From assembly GCA_934747965.1 (NCBI GenBank), contig CAKVHI010000004.1, forward strand, positions 1 through 64,000: a stretch of 64,000 nt of DNA. The letters are read 5' to 3'. The stretch's first letter is position 1. Each line of letters opens with the position of its first letter. A model generated the notes under the pieces. That model saw only the letters and a program-made list of their open reading frames with translations, ran no database searches and had not been told where the DNA came from. Both the position numbers and the translations under genes were made by a program. The stretch is from an uncultured Clostridia bacterium. Its GTDB lineage: Bacteria; Bacillota; Clostridia; Christensenellales; UBA1242. This document shows, in pieces, positions 32,907-42,568 of this stretch.

Positions 32907-33908
32907 ATGGCAAAGACTATTTTGGCAATAGATTTGGGAACAACAAACACAAGAATATACAAAAAAAATATTGGCGTGGTTTTAAGTGAGCCAACAATTT
33001 TGTGTGTTACTGAAAATTTAGGAAAAACCGAAATTGTGGCGTATGGAAATGAAGCAAAAAAAATGCAAGGAAAAACAAATGCAGACTTAGAATTTATTTC
33101 TCCGCTTGTTAATGGAATTATAGTAAGTTTGAAACTTGCAGAAAGTTTACTTTCTAATTTTATCTCTAAAGTGCTTGAAACGGCTGAAAAATTTGACATT
33201 GTTTTTACTGTTCCTTGCGGATTAACTGAAGAAGAAATTCTAAATTACAAAAATTTGGGTTATTCTTTGGGAGCCAACAAGGTTTATCTTGTTCCAAGTG
33301 TGTTAACTGCTCTTATGGGCGCCGGTGAAAATTTGAACAAAGCTAGTGGTGTTTTAAGTTTGAATTTGGGCGGTGGAACGATTGATATGGCAATTTGTTC
33401 ATTAAATCAGATTTTGAAAGGATATTCAATATTTTTTGGCGGAAACAAAATTGATGAAGCAATCAAACTTTATGTTAATCAATTTTTGGATATGCAAATT
33501 TCAAATCAGACTGCCGAAAAGCTTAAAATTGAGGCGGGAAGTTTGTTTATGCATGACCTAACAAACTGCGAATTTAGTGGGGTTGATATAAACACCAAAA
33601 GCCCTAAAACCGAAGTTATTGATGCTGGGAGTTTGAGAGATACTTTAGAATTTTATTTTCAAAAAGTGTATATGGCAATTAAAGTTATGATAAATTCAGC
33701 AAGCCCAGATATTGTGTCTGACTTGTCTGTTAATGGAATTATTGTAACTGGAGCATTAGCAAATTTAACAGGACTTGAAAATTACCTAAGCAAAAATTTG
33801 AATTTGCCTGTTACAATTTGTGATGATAGTGAAAATGCAGTTATTCTTGGTGCAGGAAAACTTATTGCTGATGTTGATTATCTTAATAAAGTTGTAAACT
33901 TAACATAA
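32907..33908 (+). CDS. MreB-family actin-like protein
   Basis: 333 aa. Starts AIDLGTTNTRIY (phosphate-1 motif), has VPCGLTEEE, the LNLGGGTIDMA phosphate-2 motif and GIIVTGALANLTGLE adenosine motif near the end. Such proteins form membrane-bound filaments guiding wall synthesis; mreC/mreD are not adjacent, so an Mbl-like paralogue is possible. GAGG ribosome-binding site. The stop codon lies in a 23-base tandem duplication. Confidence 0.85.
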   Translation: MAKTILAIDLGTTNTRIYKKNIGVVLSEPTILCVTENLGKTEIVAYGNEAKKMQGKTNADLEFISPLVNGIIVSLKLAESLLSNFISKVLETAEKFDIVFTVPCGLTEEEILNYKNLGYSLGANKVYLVPSVLTALMGAGENLNKASGVLSLNLGGGTIDMAICSLNQILKGYSIFFGGNKIDEAIKLYVNQFLDMQISNQTAEKLKIEAGSLFMHDLTNCEFSGVDINTKSPKTEVIDAGSLRDTLEFYFQKVYMAIKVMINSASPDIVSDLSVNGIIVTGALANLTGLENYLSKNLNLPVTICDDSENAVILGAGKLIADVDYLNKVVNLT

Positions 33909-33939
33909 AAATAGACGTAAACTTAACATAAAAATAGAC
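33894..33939 (+). repeat. 23-bp tandem duplication over the mreB-like stop codon
   Basis: A 23-base unit at 33894-33916 is repeated at 33917-33939. The first copy holds the last codons and stop; the second is after the stop and leads directly into the terminator. Confidence 0.9.
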
Positions 33940-33960
33940 AAAGCATTGTCTATTTTTTTT
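33931..33960 (+). terminator. Terminator after the mreB-like gene
   Basis: AAATAGACAA pairs with TTGTCTATTT, followed by eight T. The 215 bases between this and dnaG are AT-rich, with no gene. Confidence 0.85.
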
Positions 33961-34175
33961 GCAAAATATTTCTAACAAATTTTTATATTTTGAAATTTGT
34001 TTGCAAAGATTTTTTAATTTTACTTATTTTTTCATAATAAAAAACCACGAATTTTAAAGGCAAAAGGTCAAAATTAGTATAAATTTAACTAAATTTAAAA
34101 AAATTTAAAAAAAATAAAGGAATTTTTAAAAAAAAGTTGTATATTAAATATGTATATTAAGGAAAAAGGGTTTTA

Positions 34176-35948
34176 ATGCAGAAATTTGGGTTTAATTCTG
34201 ATTTTTTAGAAAAACTAAAGTATAACAACAATTTGGTTGATGTGGTTTCTAAATATATTCCATTAAAAGAATCGGGCAACACTTTTTGGGGGTGCTGTCC
34301 GTTTCATCATGAAAAAACAGCTTCGTTTGCAGTGAATTCTGTTGAACAATATTACCACTGCTTTGGTTGTGGCAAAAGCGGAGATGTTATAACTTTTGTT
34401 CGAGAGATGGAAAGTTTAGATTTTATGGAAGCTGTCAAACTTTTGGCAGATAATGCTCATATGGACATGCCAGAAAATTTGTTTGATGAAAATTTGGTTA
34501 AAAAGAAGAAAGAAAAAGAAAATGTTTTGAATGCTTTGAAAAAAGCAAATGAACATTATAAAAGCAATTTGCCTTATTGTGAACTTGCACTTAATTACAT
34601 AAAAAAGCGTGGGCTTTCAGATGAAGTTGTCAAAAAATTTGAACTAGGCTACAGCAAAGATTTTTCTAGTTTAGTAAAATTTTTGCAATCAAATAAGATT
34701 CCTGTTAGTGTTAGCAAAGATGCAGGGCTTATAAATGAAAAAAACGGACATTTTTATGACCCTATGTTTGAAAGATTAACTTTTCCTATAAAAAATAGTT
34801 TTGGCGAAGTGATTGGCTTTTCTTCAAGGGTTTTGATAGACAAGCCCGAAAGTGCAAAATATAAGAATAGTCCTCAAACAATAGTGTTTGACAAAAGTAA
34901 AATTGTGTTTGGAATTCAATTTTTGAAAGAACTTAAAAATGCTGGGAAACTAAATGAAATCATTATTGTGGAAGGGCAAATGGATGTTATTTCAATGCAC
35001 AATGCAGGCTTTACAAATGCTGTTGCAACTATGGGAACGGCGTTTACAAGTTTGCACGCCAAAGAACTTAAAAGGTTTTGTAATAAAATTATTTTGTGTT
35101 TTGATGGCGACAGCGCAGGCAAAAAGGCAACTTTAAAGGCTATTGATATTTTGAAGAAAGAAGATTTTGACATTTATTGTGTAACACTTCCTGAAAATCT
35201 TGACCCCGATGAATATGTAAAAAAATATGGCATAGAAAAAATGCAACAGCAAATAAGTCAGAGCAAAGATTGTTATGAATATAGAATAAATAATCTTAAA
35301 AATGGTTATAATCTTGCTGATAAACTTGAACTTTCAAAATTTATAACTGAAAGTTTAAAAGTGGTCAGTGAAATAAAACTTAATTCAGAGCGTGAAATTT
35401 ATTTGAAACTTATAAAACAAATTGCTGGAATTAGTTTGGATGTTTTAAAACAAGATTTGATAAGTTTAGAAATTCCAACAAAAATAATCGAAAAAAAAGA
35501 AAAATTTGTGCCAGCAATTTTGACAGATAATGTTTATAAAAGTCAAGTGTTTATTTTGGCAAGTTTAATAAACAAAAAGCCTTATGCTTATTTTGTTGAA
35601 ATAAATAATTTTAATAACCTTTCTTTTCAAAGTGTTTATGAATATATCAAATCTTGCAAAGAAAATCAAAAGGATATTATAATTGGTGCACTATTCGACA
35701 GCATAGACAACGAAGATAAAGAACTTGAAAAAATTATTAACTATAATTTTTCTTCAAATGAAGTTGACAAAAAGTATTTTGATGATTGTGTTAAGATTTT
35801 AAAATTAGATGATTTGTCTAAAAGACAAGTTATGCTAACAAACAAACTTGCAGAAACTTCGAGTTTGGATGAAAGAAAAAAATTGGCACTAGAACTTCAA
35901 AATTTAACAAAAGAAATTAATGTGATAAAAACGGAGGAACGAAATTGA
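34176..35948 (+). CDS. dnaG: DNA primase
   Basis: 590 aa. N-terminal zinc finger CCPFHHEKTASF and HCFGCGKSGD (residues about 38-70), RNA polymerase core with FSSRVL, and TOPRIM domain with IVEGQMDVI, FDGDSAGKKA and LPENLDPDEY. It makes RNA primers at the replication fork. The C-terminal part that binds DnaB is divergent. Overlaps rpoD by four bases (TTGA). Ribosome-binding site AAGGG. Confidence 0.96.
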   Translation: MQKFGFNSDFLEKLKYNNNLVDVVSKYIPLKESGNTFWGCCPFHHEKTASFAVNSVEQYYHCFGCGKSGDVITFVREMESLDFMEAVKLLADNAHMDMPENLFDENLVKKKKEKENVLNALKKANEHYKSNLPYCELALNYIKKRGLSDEVVKKFELGYSKDFSSLVKFLQSNKIPVSVSKDAGLINEKNGHFYDPMFERLTFPIKNSFGEVIGFSSRVLIDKPESAKYKNSPQTIVFDKSKIVFGIQFLKELKNAGKLNEIIIVEGQMDVISMHNAGFTNAVATMGTAFTSLHAKELKRFCNKIILCFDGDSAGKKATLKAIDILKKEDFDIYCVTLPENLDPDEYVKKYGIEKMQQQISQSKDCYEYRINNLKNGYNLADKLELSKFITESLKVVSEIKLNSEREIYLKLIKQIAGISLDVLKQDLISLEIPTKIIEKKEKFVPAILTDNVYKSQVFILASLINKKPYAYFVEINNFNNLSFQSVYEYIKSCKENQKDIIIGALFDSIDNEDKELEKIINYNFSSNEVDKKYFDDCVKILKLDDLSKRQVMLTNKLAETSSLDERKKLALELQNLTKEINVIKTEERN

Positions 35949-37024
35949 TTAACCCTAAATATGAAAATGAAATAAAAAAGATTTTGGAAAAAGCAAAAAA
36001 GAAGCACAATGTTATTAATGAAGAAGAAGATATTGTTTCTAAGTTTATTAGCGATGACAGCAAAATAACAAGGCAAGAAATTGAAGAAATTATTAACGAA
36101 ATAAAGTCAAGAGGTGTTGAGGTTGTTAAAGACACTGTGAAAGATAATGATCTTGACCTTGCAAAACTTGAAAGTTTAACTGCAAATGTCGCTTCTGATG
36201 ACCCAGTAAAAATTTATCTTAAAGAAATCGGGAAAGTACCACTTTTAACAAGTGAAGAAGAACTTGAAATTGCAAAACGAATACAAAACGGCGATGAAGA
36301 AGCCAAAAAGATTTTGAGTGAAAGCAACCTAAGGCTTGTTGTTGCGATTGCAAAAAAATATTTAAGTCGAAATGTTTTGTCGTTTTTGGATCTAATTCAA
36401 GAAGGAAATTTAGGTTTGTTAAAAGCTGTTGAAAAATTTGACTACACAAGAGGTTTTAGGTTTTCAACTTATGCAACTTGGTGGATAAGACAACACATCA
36501 CTCGTGCAATCGCTGACCAAGCAAGGCTTGTAAGGCTTCCTGTTCACATGGTTGAAACAATTAACAAACTTGTTAGGGCAACAAAAAAATTAACTGCAAC
36601 GCTTGGAAGAGAGCCAACAATTAGTGAACTTTCAGAGGAAATGGGAATAAGCGAAGAAAGAGTTTCTGAAATTAAAAAGATTTCTATGGAGCCTCTGTCT
36701 TTGGAAGGACCTATGGGTAATGATGACAGCGATAACAGCAAACTTGCTGATATTATTGAAGATGAAACTTCAATTTCACCTTATGAAGCAACCACTAGAA
36801 TTTTGTTAAAAGAGCGTTTACTTGCCGTAATTGATACGCTAACTCCTCGTGAACAAAAAGTTATAAGAATGCGTTACGGACTTGATGACGGCTTTCCAAA
36901 AACTTTAGAGCAAGTTGGATTAGAATTTAATGTAACACGAGAAAGAATTCGCCAAATAGAGGCAAAAGCACTAAGAAAATTAAGAAATCCAAGTCGAAGC
37001 AAGCGACTTAAAGATTTCTTTTAA
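35945..37024 (+). CDS. rpoD: RNA polymerase primary sigma factor
   Basis: 359 aa from TTG at 35945, chosen because GGAGG at 35933-35937 is seven bases upstream; the TTG overlaps the dnaG stop. Region 1.2 DPVKIYLKEIG, region 2 NLRLVVAIAKKYLSRN...DLIQEGNLGLLKAVEKFDY (residues about 125-165), RFSTYATWWIRQ, region 3 and region 4.2 with TLEQVGLEFNVTRERIRQIE. Short for a primary sigma, as in other Firmicutes lacking most of region 1.1. Directs transcription from TTGACA/TATAAT promoters such as those seen in this window. Confidence 0.97.
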   Translation: MINPKYENEIKKILEKAKKKHNVINEEEDIVSKFISDDSKITRQEIEEIINEIKSRGVEVVKDTVKDNDLDLAKLESLTANVASDDPVKIYLKEIGKVPLLTSEEELEIAKRIQNGDEEAKKILSESNLRLVVAIAKKYLSRNVLSFLDLIQEGNLGLLKAVEKFDYTRGFRFSTYATWWIRQHITRAIADQARLVRLPVHMVETINKLVRATKKLTATLGREPTISELSEEMGISEERVSEIKKISMEPLSLEGPMGNDDSDNSKLADIIEDETSISPYEATTRILLKERLLAVIDTLTPREQKVIRMRYGLDDGFPKTLEQVGLEFNVTRERIRQIEAKALRKLRNPSRSKRLKDFF

Positions 37025-37033
37025 GGAGAAGAT

Positions 37034-37753
37034 ATGAGTACTTTATTAAATTTAAGCACACGACTAGAAAACATTGTAAGTTTATGTGATAATGTTACAA
37101 CTATTGCAGATATTGGGTGCGACCATGGCTATGTTAGTGCTGAACTGATTTTGTCCAACAAATGCAACAGGGTTGTTGCCACAGATATCAGCAAGCAAAG
37201 TTTGAACAAAGCAATCAGATTTTGTGATTCTTTAAATATCAACAATTATATTAGTTTTAGGCAAGGCGATGGCTTTGATGTTATTTTTAAAAGCGATAAG
37301 GTTAAACAGGCAGTTATTGCTGGCATGGGTGGCATGGAAATTATTAAGATATTAGAAAATAAAAAACTAAATCTTAAAAATTTTGTTCTTCAACCAATGC
37401 GAGATGTTGTTAAATTAAGACAATATTTGATAGATAATCACTACAAAATTTTGTTTGATTATTTGGTTTTTGAAGATGGAATATATTATAATATTATTAA
37501 GGTTACTAAGGGAAGAAACAATTTAAAGCCAATGGAAATTTATTTCGGAAAAGACAATTTTGATTGGAATACCCAAGTTTTTAAAGACTATTTACTTTCA
37601 GAGAAAGAAAAACTAGAGTCGTTGAATGAAAAAATCAATGGCCTTACGAAGAGCAATGAAGCGCATTTAATTTACATAGAAGCAGGGCTTACTTACTTAG
37701 AAAAAATTGAAAGTGGAGAAATAGAGTTAAATAAAAGAAGGAAATATTTATAA
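37034..37753 (+). CDS. trmK: tRNA (adenine22-N1)-methyltransferase
   Basis: 239 aa. IADIGCDHGYVSAEL is the SAM-binding motif and AVIAGMGGMEI the conserved second motif of TrmK/YqfN. It methylates A22 of tRNA. The stretch dnaG-rpoD-trmK is a common Firmicute order; the usual nif3-like (yqfO) neighbour is missing here. Ribosome-binding site GGAG. Stop overlaps the next start (TAATG). Confidence 0.92.
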   Translation: MSTLLNLSTRLENIVSLCDNVTTIADIGCDHGYVSAELILSNKCNRVVATDISKQSLNKAIRFCDSLNINNYISFRQGDGFDVIFKSDKVKQAVIAGMGGMEIIKILENKKLNLKNFVLQPMRDVVKLRQYLIDNHYKILFDYLVFEDGIYYNIIKVTKGRNNLKPMEIYFGKDNFDWNTQVFKDYLLSEKEKLESLNEKINGLTKSNEAHLIYIEAGLTYLEKIESGEIELNKRRKYL

Positions 37754-38448
37754 TGAAAGAATTATTTAAGTATCAAGAAAGAGATATAGATGTTAAAAAA
37801 ATCGAAAAGAAAATAAATAATAGTGAATATATGAAAAATATTAATGCTAGCAAAGCACTTGCAAAAAAATGTCAAACAAGGATGCTAGAAATTAATTCGG
37901 AAAGTAAACTAATTTTTGATGAAATTACAAAAATAAACATGGTTAAACTTAAAGGTTTAGACTTGGTTAATAAGTATTTAAACACAGATACTTCAACTTT
38001 GGATGAAAAAACTGTTCTTGAACTTGTCAACAAAATTAAACCTATAAAAAAGAATTTGGAAGAACTTATTTTAAGACTAACAAGTTTGCAACGAAAAATG
38101 GAAAGTTTGCTTAAAGAATTTAATGATTGTAAAAAGCAAATCATTTCTAGCAAAAAAGTCCATGACGAAAATAAAGAAAAATTGGATGCTTTACAAAAAA
38201 CAATAGAACCCGAACTTGAAAAGGCAAAACAAGAACTTTTGAAGCAAGAAAAGAAAGTTAATCCTGAGTTATTGCAAAAATATAAAAATTTAAAAAGAGA
38301 AGGAGTTTTTCCAGTTTTGGTTAAGTTGATTGATGGAAAAAATTGTGGATATTGCAGAGTTGAACAGCCTATTCATAAACTTGAAAAAATGAAAATTACA
38401 GGATATACAGAATGTGAGCAATGTCATAGAATTAACTTAATTGATTAG
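37753..38448 (+). CDS. Coiled-coil protein with C-terminal C4 zinc ribbon
   Basis: 231 aa. Long helical coiled coil (about 15-180) followed by a zinc ribbon, CGYCRVEQP and CEQCHR (about 201-226). Matches the CT398-like zinc-ribbon proteins often found after rpoD-trmK; function is not settled. Translationally coupled to trmK. Confidence 0.85.
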   Translation: MKELFKYQERDIDVKKIEKKINNSEYMKNINASKALAKKCQTRMLEINSESKLIFDEITKINMVKLKGLDLVNKYLNTDTSTLDEKTVLELVNKIKPIKKNLEELILRLTSLQRKMESLLKEFNDCKKQIISSKKVHDENKEKLDALQKTIEPELEKAKQELLKQEKKVNPELLQKYKNLKREGVFPVLVKLIDGKNCGYCRVEQPIHKLEKMKITGYTECEQCHRINLID

Positions 38449-38498
38449 TTACAAAATTTTGAAAGAATTAAATAAAATCAAAGGTCATAAAATATTTT

Positions 38499-39551
38499 GT
38501 GAAATATTTAAACTTTGGTTTTATTTTTTTAATTTTAGGTTCTATTATTGGTGCAGGATTTGCTTCGGGAAAGGAAATACAAGTGTTCTTTTCTGGTTTT
38601 GGATTTTTTGGCATTTTTATTATTTTTTTGTCATCTGTTTTTTTGTTTTTTGTATTAAAAAATTTAATAAATTTGGGCAAAATGGCAAAAACTTCTAATA
38701 TTAAAATTGTCAACAAAATGTTGTTTAAAGACAATTCTAAATTTTTTGATTGGTTTATTCAACTAGGACTTTTTATTTTTTTAACAGCAATGGTGGCGGG
38801 CGTCAACAGCATAGGAGATATTCTGTTTGGCAACATAAATTTCCCTATTCTTACAATTGTGAGTTTATTCTTTTCAATTTTTATTGTTTTAAATGGCTTT
38901 GAAGCAATAAAAAAGCTAAATTTAATTTTAATGCCAATAGTAGTCATTTTAATCGTTTTTGTTGCAATTAGTGGAATTTTTGTTTCAGGTGCTAATAATG
39001 TAAGTGTAAATTTAAGTTTTGGCTCTTTTTTCAAATATTTAATGCTAGGACTGTTTTATGTTTGCTATAATATCGTTTTTTCAAGTAGCATTATCTTTGA
39101 AAAAAGTAAAGATTTTAGCAAAAAGCAAATCAATATAAATTGCTTTTTAATTTCGCTTATTTTTGGACTTTTGGTTTTGATTGTAAATTTTGCAATGCAA
39201 AAGCAAAGTGTGAGTTTAGATATGCCGATGTTATTCATTGCTTTTGGCGTGAATAAAGTAACAGGATATTTGTTTGCCGTTATTTTATGGTTTTCAATTT
39301 TAACAAGTTTAATTTCAAGTTTGTATATGCTAATAAACAGTTTTAAGGTAAACAAACTTTTATCATGTTCTATTTTTTTGACTTGTTCGTTTATTTTCAG
39401 TCTTTTCGGTTTCAGCAAGATAGTAAATTTTGTTTATCCGCTTGAAGGAGTTGTTTGTTTGATTTTCATTTTTAAAGTTTTTCTCTTTAACAAATTTAGA
39501 AGTATAAAAACAACTAAAAAAGTGCTGGGGTTTTATGTAAAATCTAAGTAA
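38499..39551 (+). CDS. YkvI-like multi-spanning membrane transporter
   Basis: 350 aa starting at GTG 38499. About ten transmembrane segments; the first carries GSIIGAGFASGKEIQVFF, a signature of YkvI-type members of the amino acid/neurotransmitter-sodium symporter fold. Substrate unknown, probably an amino acid or cation. Weak ribosome-binding site (AAAGG about 14 bases upstream), so the start is only moderately sure. Confidence 0.82.
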   Translation: MKYLNFGFIFLILGSIIGAGFASGKEIQVFFSGFGFFGIFIIFLSSVFLFFVLKNLINLGKMAKTSNIKIVNKMLFKDNSKFFDWFIQLGLFIFLTAMVAGVNSIGDILFGNINFPILTIVSLFFSIFIVLNGFEAIKKLNLILMPIVVILIVFVAISGIFVSGANNVSVNLSFGSFFKYLMLGLFYVCYNIVFSSSIIFEKSKDFSKKQININCFLISLIFGLLVLIVNFAMQKQSVSLDMPMLFIAFGVNKVTGYLFAVILWFSILTSLISSLYMLINSFKVNKLLSCSIFLTCSFIFSLFGFSKIVNFVYPLEGVVCLIFIFKVFLFNKFRSIKTTKKVLGFYVKSK

Positions 39552-39685
39552 AACCTTAACTCTATTACAAGTAGAGTGTATTATTGTTCTAGTAGAAATT
39601 AGTTTTGAATGTGTAGATAAAGTTGTTTTGAAATAGATAGACTTTTTTGTGTTTTTTTCATAAACTCTTTGAAAAGGGGAGGGTT

Positions 39686-40270
39686 ATGGAAAAGTTTTCT
39701 AAAATCATAAGAATTTTAACTATATCGCCACTAATGGCAATAATTTTGTGTTTGTCGCTCTATTTTGGTATTCATTCTAGTTTTAATAGTGTTTGGATGT
39801 TAATTACTTGCATATTTTGTTTAAGTATTTTTCCAACAAGTGCTTATGTTGTTGAAAAAAAGTGTGGATTATATCAAAAAATTGACAAAAATTGCACACT
39901 AAGAGAAGCCGAGCGAAAACTTGCAATTTGTTTTTCATTTATAAGTTACTTTGCTTTAACAATTATTACTTTTTTAACAAATCAGCCTGCGCTGTTAAAA
40001 GAAATGGTGTTAACATATATGTTTTCGGTTAGTTTCATTTTGATTTTCACAATGTTATTCAAAATAAATGCAAGCGGTCATATGTGCGGAGTTGTTGGTC
40101 CGATTTTGTTTTTAAGTTATAGCATAAGTTGGTGGTTAATGTTTTTGTTGTTTTTTACAATTTTTGTAATTTACAGCTCTCTAAAATTGAACAGACACAC
40201 CTTGCTTGAATTGTTTATAGGGGCGGTAATTCCTACTGTGAGTTTTGTTTTGGCTATTTTAATAATCTAA
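39686..40270 (+). CDS. Six-helix membrane protein, possibly PAP2-like
   Basis: 194 aa from the ATG at 39686, chosen because a strong GGGGAGGG site lies just before it. Six hydrophobic segments. The segment NASGHMCGV followed by a later FIGAVIP recalls the SGH motif of PAP2-type lipid phosphatases, but the first basic motif and the final catalytic His are not obvious. Lipid phosphatase activity is uncertain. The 135 bases upstream hold an imperfect hairpin (39558-39577) and no gene. Confidence 0.6.
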   Translation: MEKFSKIIRILTISPLMAIILCLSLYFGIHSSFNSVWMLITCIFCLSIFPTSAYVVEKKCGLYQKIDKNCTLREAERKLAICFSFISYFALTIITFLTNQPALLKEMVLTYMFSVSFILIFTMLFKINASGHMCGVVGPILFLSYSISWWLMFLLFFTIFVIYSSLKLNRHTLLELFIGAVIPTVSFVLAILII

Positions 40271-40339
40271 AATTTTATATTTATCAAAATAATTTTTTAA
40301 AATAATTATTTTGGTAAATATTTTTTATGGAGGTATTTT

Positions 40340-41155
40340 ATGGCTTATTCTTACAAAGGAGCAATTACTTTCGGGCTTGTTTATATCCCGATAACATTAA
40401 ATTTGTCAGTCAAAGAAAACAATGTGAGTTTTAATTTGCTAGACAAAAAAACTATGAGCAGAATTAAATATAAAAAAACTTGCGTGGATTGTGATAACAA
40501 AGAAGTAAAATCTGAAAACATCGTTAAAGGTTATCAGTATGAAAAAGATAAGTTTGTTCTTTTTAGCGATGAAGATTTTGAAAACTTAAAATCTGAAAAA
40601 GACAAAAATATCACTATTGAAAGTTTTGTTAAAATTTCGGAAGTTGACCCAATTTATTTTGACAGAACTTATTATGTCGTGCCAAGTGGAAGTGAAAAGG
40701 CTTATCAGGTTTTATTGAAAGCAATGCAAAAAAAGCAAATGGTAGCACTTGCAAAAACCGTTCTAGGAACAAAAGAAACCATGCTTATTTTGCGTGCAAA
40801 ACAAAATGTGATGCTTGCAACGACGCTATACTACTATGAGGAAATTCAAGAAATTCCTCAAATTAAATCTAAAGAAGTACAAAAAAAAGAATTAGACCTT
40901 GCATTAACTTTAATTGAGCAAATGTCCAAAACTTTTAAGCCAGAAAAATATAAAGATGAGTATAACAAAAAAATTCAACAAGCAATAAAAAAGAAAATTG
41001 CAGGCAAAAAAATTGTTGTTTCTAAAAATGAAAAAGTACAAAAAAATATTATTAATATTATGGATGCTTTAAAAAAGAGTTTAAATCAGGCGAACAAATC
41101 TAAAGAAAGTAAAAAACAAAAAAGGGCAGTTAAAAATGAAGTTGAAAGAATATAA
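40340..41155 (+). CDS. ku: Non-homologous end-joining protein Ku
   Basis: 271 aa. Begins MAYSYKGAITFGLVYIPITL, the standard bacterial Ku start, with the CVDCDNKEV and GYQYEKDKFVLFSDEDF blocks, and a basic C-terminal tail. It forms a ring on broken DNA ends and recruits LigD. First gene of a three-gene NHEJ operon. Ribosome-binding site GGAGG. Confidence 0.96.
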   Translation: MAYSYKGAITFGLVYIPITLNLSVKENNVSFNLLDKKTMSRIKYKKTCVDCDNKEVKSENIVKGYQYEKDKFVLFSDEDFENLKSEKDKNITIESFVKISEVDPIYFDRTYYVVPSGSEKAYQVLLKAMQKKQMVALAKTVLGTKETMLILRAKQNVMLATTLYYYEEIQEIPQIKSKEVQKKELDLALTLIEQMSKTFKPEKYKDEYNKKIQQAIKKKIAGKKIVVSKNEKVQKNIINIMDALKKSLNQANKSKESKKQKRAVKNEVERI

Positions 41156-42557
41156 TGAAAAGCGAAATTTTGAAAAGACTTCAGAACCAATAGGAAAAAT
41201 TAAAAACACAAAAGGACTTAAAAGGTTTGTGGTGCAGTATCATAGGGCAACAAAAAAACATTTTGATTTTAGGCTTGAATTTGGTGGTGTCTTGGTTAGT
41301 TTTGCTATTCCTAAAGATTTTCCAAAGCAGGGCGAAAAACGCTTGGCTGTTCATGTAGAGGATCATCCTATTGATTATATAAATTTCGAGGGAACAATTC
41401 CTAAAGGTGAATATGGTGCTGGAACGGTCGAAATTTTTGACAGAGGTTTCTATAAAACTGTTGGTAGTTTCAAAAAAGGTTTTGCTGACGGAAAAATTAA
41501 GTTTTTTCTTTTTGGAGAAAAATTAAGTGGACTATTTAATTTGATAAAAATGGATGAAAAAAATTGGTTGATAATCAAAGATAAGCAAAGTGTTGAAGAT
41601 AATCAAATTAAGGAAATCAAAACACAATCAAAAAAATGCAAAAATCCTTTTAACAAAGTTGATGTAAAACTTTGTTTGTTGACAAAAACTGTTCCTAAAA
41701 ACAAAGATTATATCTTTGAAATTAAGTACGACGGTTACAGAATTGTTGCATTCTTAAGTGGCAAAAAAGTAGTGCTTAAATCAAGAAATAATCAAGATTA
41801 TTCAGAAAAATTTTTAGTTATCAAACAAGAACTTGAAAAAACAAACAAAACTATGGTTTTAGATGGCGAAATTGTTGTTTTTGATGAAAAAGGCAAAAGC
41901 GATTTTGGAATGCTTCAAAATGCAATAAAGAGCAAAAGAAATAATTTTTGTTATGTTGTTTTTGATATTTTGGCACTAAACGGAAAAGATTTAAGAGATT
42001 TGTCTCTTAAAAAGCGAAAAATTTTGCTAGATAAAAACTTAACAACAAGCAAAAATATAATTTTGTCTGAGTTTGTTAAAGAAAACGGTCAAAAAGTTTT
42101 TTCTTTTGCAAAAAAGAATAATCTGGAAGGCATTGTGGCAAAAAATGTAAATTCAGTTTATAACGACAAAAGAGATAATGATTGGCTTAAAATTAAATGC
42201 TATTTAAGGCAAGAATTTGTAATAATTGGTTTTAAAACTTCAGAAAAAAACAAAGTTTTGAGTGCGATATATGTTGGATTTTATAAAGATAACGAATTAT
42301 ATTTTGTTGGCAAAGTTGGAACAGGTTTTTCAGAAAAATTAAAAAAAGAATTAGTTGACAAGTTTGAAAAGATAAAAACAAACAAACTTGCTATTAAAAA
42401 TTTTGATATTAAAGAAGATATATGCTTTTTAAAGCCAAAACTTGTTGCAGAAGTGCAATATTCAAATATAACTCAAAGCAAAAAATTAAGACAGGCTAGT
42501 TTTGTTGGTTTAAGAGAAGATAAAAACCCAAAACAAGTTTTTTTGGAACAAAATTAA
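41136..42557 (+). CDS. ligD: LigD, phosphoesterase plus ligase part
   Basis: 473 aa. Residues 1 to about 155 form the 3'-phosphoesterase domain (FVVQYHRATKKHFDFRLE, LAVHVEDHPIDY, PKGEYGAGTVEI). Residues about 175-473 form the ATP-dependent ligase, with nucleotidyl lysine K197 in EIKYDG, then DGEIVVFD, EGIVAKN and the OB-fold DWLKIKC. It trims and seals ends delivered by Ku. Overlaps ku by 20 bases. The polymerase domain, fused in many bacteria, is a separate gene after it. Confidence 0.95.
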   Translation: MKLKEYNEKRNFEKTSEPIGKIKNTKGLKRFVVQYHRATKKHFDFRLEFGGVLVSFAIPKDFPKQGEKRLAVHVEDHPIDYINFEGTIPKGEYGAGTVEIFDRGFYKTVGSFKKGFADGKIKFFLFGEKLSGLFNLIKMDEKNWLIIKDKQSVEDNQIKEIKTQSKKCKNPFNKVDVKLCLLTKTVPKNKDYIFEIKYDGYRIVAFLSGKKVVLKSRNNQDYSEKFLVIKQELEKTNKTMVLDGEIVVFDEKGKSDFGMLQNAIKSKRNNFCYVVFDILALNGKDLRDLSLKKRKILLDKNLTTSKNIILSEFVKENGQKVFSFAKKNNLEGIVAKNVNSVYNDKRDNDWLKIKCYLRQEFVIIGFKTSEKNKVLSAIYVGFYKDNELYFVGKVGTGFSEKLKKELVDKFEKIKTNKLAIKNFDIKEDICFLKPKLVAEVQYSNITQSKKLRQASFVGLREDKNPKQVFLEQN

Positions 42558-42568
42558 AAGGAAATTTT

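Noticed and set aside
38441..39418. Overlapping frames around the YkvI-like gene
   Set aside because: Shadows of the T-rich transmembrane codons; the 350-aa frame carries the family signature.
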